Shown one piece after another: positions 4,635 to 6,294 of a stretch of DNA of 6,294 nucleotides. The notes below the pieces were generated by a model that was not told the origin of the DNA, did not search any database, and was given only the letters and a program-made list of their open reading frames with translations. The position numbers were made by a program, and so were the translations under genes. Every line of letters begins with the position of its first letter. Within the stretch, counting starts at the first letter, position 1. Origin of the DNA: Bacteroidia bacterium (GTDB lineage Bacteria > Bacteroidota > Bacteroidia > Bacteroidales > CAJPTX01); NCBI GenBank assembly GCA_905373625.1, contig CAJPTS010000114.1, positions 1-6,294 of the forward strand, written 5' to 3'.

Positions 4635-6294
4635 CTATTTTTTCCGTGTATGTCCCTTTAGCCACCGTTCTAGCGCCTCAAAAACGTCTAGCGTGTTTGC
4701 ATAAATTTGCTCTTGGGAGTCTTGAACGGAACTCGGCGCATAACGTGCGTACTCGCATTGTGCTATAACACCTTGGAGTTTCGCAATTGTTTCGTCTGGG
4801 ACTTGCTGTTCGCGAAGCGCAATCTGCAACCCGTCAGAAGAAAGCTCGGAAAGTTCAATAGCAAGTTTGTCTGAAAAATAGCCCCATATGGCGCGCTCCA
4901 ACTCGATGTAGAATTGGGCAGCATCTACATCCATAAAACTCTTGGCACGCTTGAGGCGTTTACGTGCAACACCACCTGCTCGGCGTCCGCGTACCAAAAC
5001 AAGATCAGCCAAATACGCCTGCCGACGTCTTAAGAAGAACCATAATACGATAAACAAGGCAATAATGAGTGCAAGCAACACCCACCACAAGATAGAGCCC
5101 ACAAATGCCTCATGCAAGGGGTTGAATACGACAGAGCCTATATAAATGTGACGGATATCCTGCCCAAGGTATTGCACATCTTCTTTTGATACAGCGCCAG
5201 AGACCGTGGTAAAAGTTTGTGTAGAATCGGCTTCCACGTCCAGTTCAAACGCTTTTCCTTGCAGAGTCTTATATGCGTGCGCTTTAGGATCGAAATAAGA
5301 GAATTCGAACGCTGGCAGCGATATTTTTCCAGGCACACGCGGAATGAGCGTATATTCGTATGTGACACTCCCCGTTTGCACACCATTCCGTAAAGTATAA
5401 TTCTCGGTGAGTTTAGGCGGAAAGACTTCTACAGTGGAAGGGAACGTGGGCTCTGGCTTTTGTAGCAACTGCATATTACCCGCGCCCGAGATCGTCAAAG
5501 TGTAAGATATGGGTTCGTTAGTCTTTGGGGCAGTTTTGTCTATTTTTACTTCGAAGTCAAACTTACCAACGGCTCCCTTAAAGCTACTCGGCGCTCCTGA
5601 TGGCAACGCATTCACCTTAAGTTTGCGAGGGGCACTTTGCACCGTACGCTCTTGTGTGGTATAAATCCCCATGAACGAATCAAAAAATGATTCTCGCTCG
5701 CCCTGCACTCGGCACAATGCAGTAACCTTTATAGGGTCGATTTGTAATTCACCGCTTTTTTGTGGATATAGAACATACTGACGTATAATCCCCGCATTGT
5801 ACTCCTTGCCATTATAGGTTTCCACTTTTATCGGGACTTGTTTGGGGGCGTCCATTTCCTTTGCCCAAAAGCCTTTGAGGTCAGGAAACTGTAGATCTTC
5901 CAAGTTAAGGAGTGTGACACGCGAATAGATCTTAAAGGTCAGCACTACGGGTTGCCCCTGATATACTTCATTTTGACTTAACTGCGCTACGACGAGAAGA
6001 TCTGAGGCGTCATTCGAGCTTCCGTTTTGGGTATTAGCTCTTCCTTGGTTTGCATTGCCCGACTGAGGTACACGTGCATTCTGTGCTCCAGCAGCAAGTA
6101 CTTCTATTTTTTGAGGCTCCGTCTTAACAATTTTCCCATTTACAGTCGCAGACGCCGATGGGATTTCGTAAACACCAGGCGTTGAAATACGACACATATA
6201 TGCTTGGGAATGTGACTCAATTCGGGACACTTGCCCATTGATCATACTAATATTGAACGAGTTCTGTTCAAACGGTCCTTGTATGGTAAAAGCA
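4635..6294 (-). CDS. batD: Aerotolerance operon protein BatD, N-terminus missing (runs off window)
   Basis: The frame is open from the right edge of the window to the TAG at 4635, giving 552 visible residues. An internal ATG at 6245 is not the real start: upstream codons read in frame as IQGPFEQNSFNIS, matching the family's N-terminal GP...S.S.NG region, so the signal peptide and roughly the first 50-70 residues lie outside. Visible features are an Ig-like surface region (AYMCRISTPGVYEIPSA then VNGK; QNEVYQGQPVVLTFKIYS), the family segment FKGAVGKFDFEV with ISGAGNMQLLQKPEP, one membrane helix at about 401-422 (coordinates near 5093-5031) followed by RRR, and a cytoplasmic tail of about 130 residues. 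BatD is a large membrane-anchored periplasmic protein thought to work with the VWA-domain proteins BatA/BatB. Those genes and MoxR would be expected beyond the right edge. Confidence 0.92.
   Translation of the reverse strand, partial: AFTIQGPFEQNSFNISMINGQVSRIESHSQAYMCRISTPGVYEIPSASATVNGKIVKTEPQKIEVLAAGAQNARVPQSGNANQGRANTQNGSSNDASDLLVVAQLSQNEVYQGQPVVLTFKIYSRVTLLNLEDLQFPDLKGFWAKEMDAPKQVPIKVETYNGKEYNAGIIRQYVLYPQKSGELQIDPIKVTALCRVQGERESFFDSFMGIYTTQERTVQSAPRKLKVNALPSGAPSSFKGAVGKFDFEVKIDKTAPKTNEPISYTLTISGAGNMQLLQKPEPTFPSTVEVFPPKLTENYTLRNGVQTGSVTYEYTLIPRVPGKISLPAFEFSYFDPKAHAYKTLQGKAFELDVEADSTQTFTTVSGAVSKEDVQYLGQDIRHIYIGSVVFNPLHEAFVGSILWWVLLALIIALFIVLWFFLRRRQAYLADLVLVRGRRAGGVARKRLKRAKSFMDVDAAQFYIELERAIWGYFSDKLAIELSELSSDGLQIALREQQVPDETIAKLQGVIAQCEYARYAPSSVQDSQEQIYANTLDVFEALERWLKGHTRKK

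Overview
The window looks like chromosomal DNA from an anaerobic or microaerophilic member of the Bacteroidetes (Bacteroidales). Three things point there: a batD-batE pair (the Bacteroides aerotolerance operon), an anaerobic ribonucleotide reductase activase (NrdG), and several TAnnTTTG sequences of the Bacteroidetes -7 promoter type with few Shine-Dalgarno sequences. A Porphyromonas-like genus is possible, but the sequence alone does not settle it.

Layout. (1) 1-1079, minus strand: a hotdog-fold acyl-CoA thioesterase followed 16 bases later by a cardiolipin synthase-type gene that runs off the left edge. Together they look like a lipid or membrane operon. (2) 1080-1408: a 329-base divergent intergenic region with promoter-like sites for both directions and a bulged inverted repeat. 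(3) 1409-1948, plus strand: nrdG standing alone, without nrdD in the window. (4) 1949-3638, plus strand: an AT-rich two-gene cassette encoding an AbiEi-type antitoxin/regulator and an AbiEii-type nucleotidyltransferase toxin. Their reading frames overlap by 4 bases (ATGA). A 12/13-base inverted repeat overlaps the proposed promoter just upstream and is a good candidate for the cassette's own operator. (5) 3639-3793: two hairpins between converging genes, the first with T-rich flanks on both strands. (6) 3794-6294, minus strand: batE, preceded by batD, which runs off the right edge.

The housekeeping genes concern membrane lipids, anaerobic dNTP synthesis and stress-related envelope proteins. 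The AbiE cassette sits between nrdG and the bat operon as likely accessory cargo with a role in phage defence or plasmid/genome stabilisation. No wholly new system is evident. The least expected structure is the palindrome at the abiEi promoter. The other non-coding signal worth checking is the hairpin in the nrdG leader.
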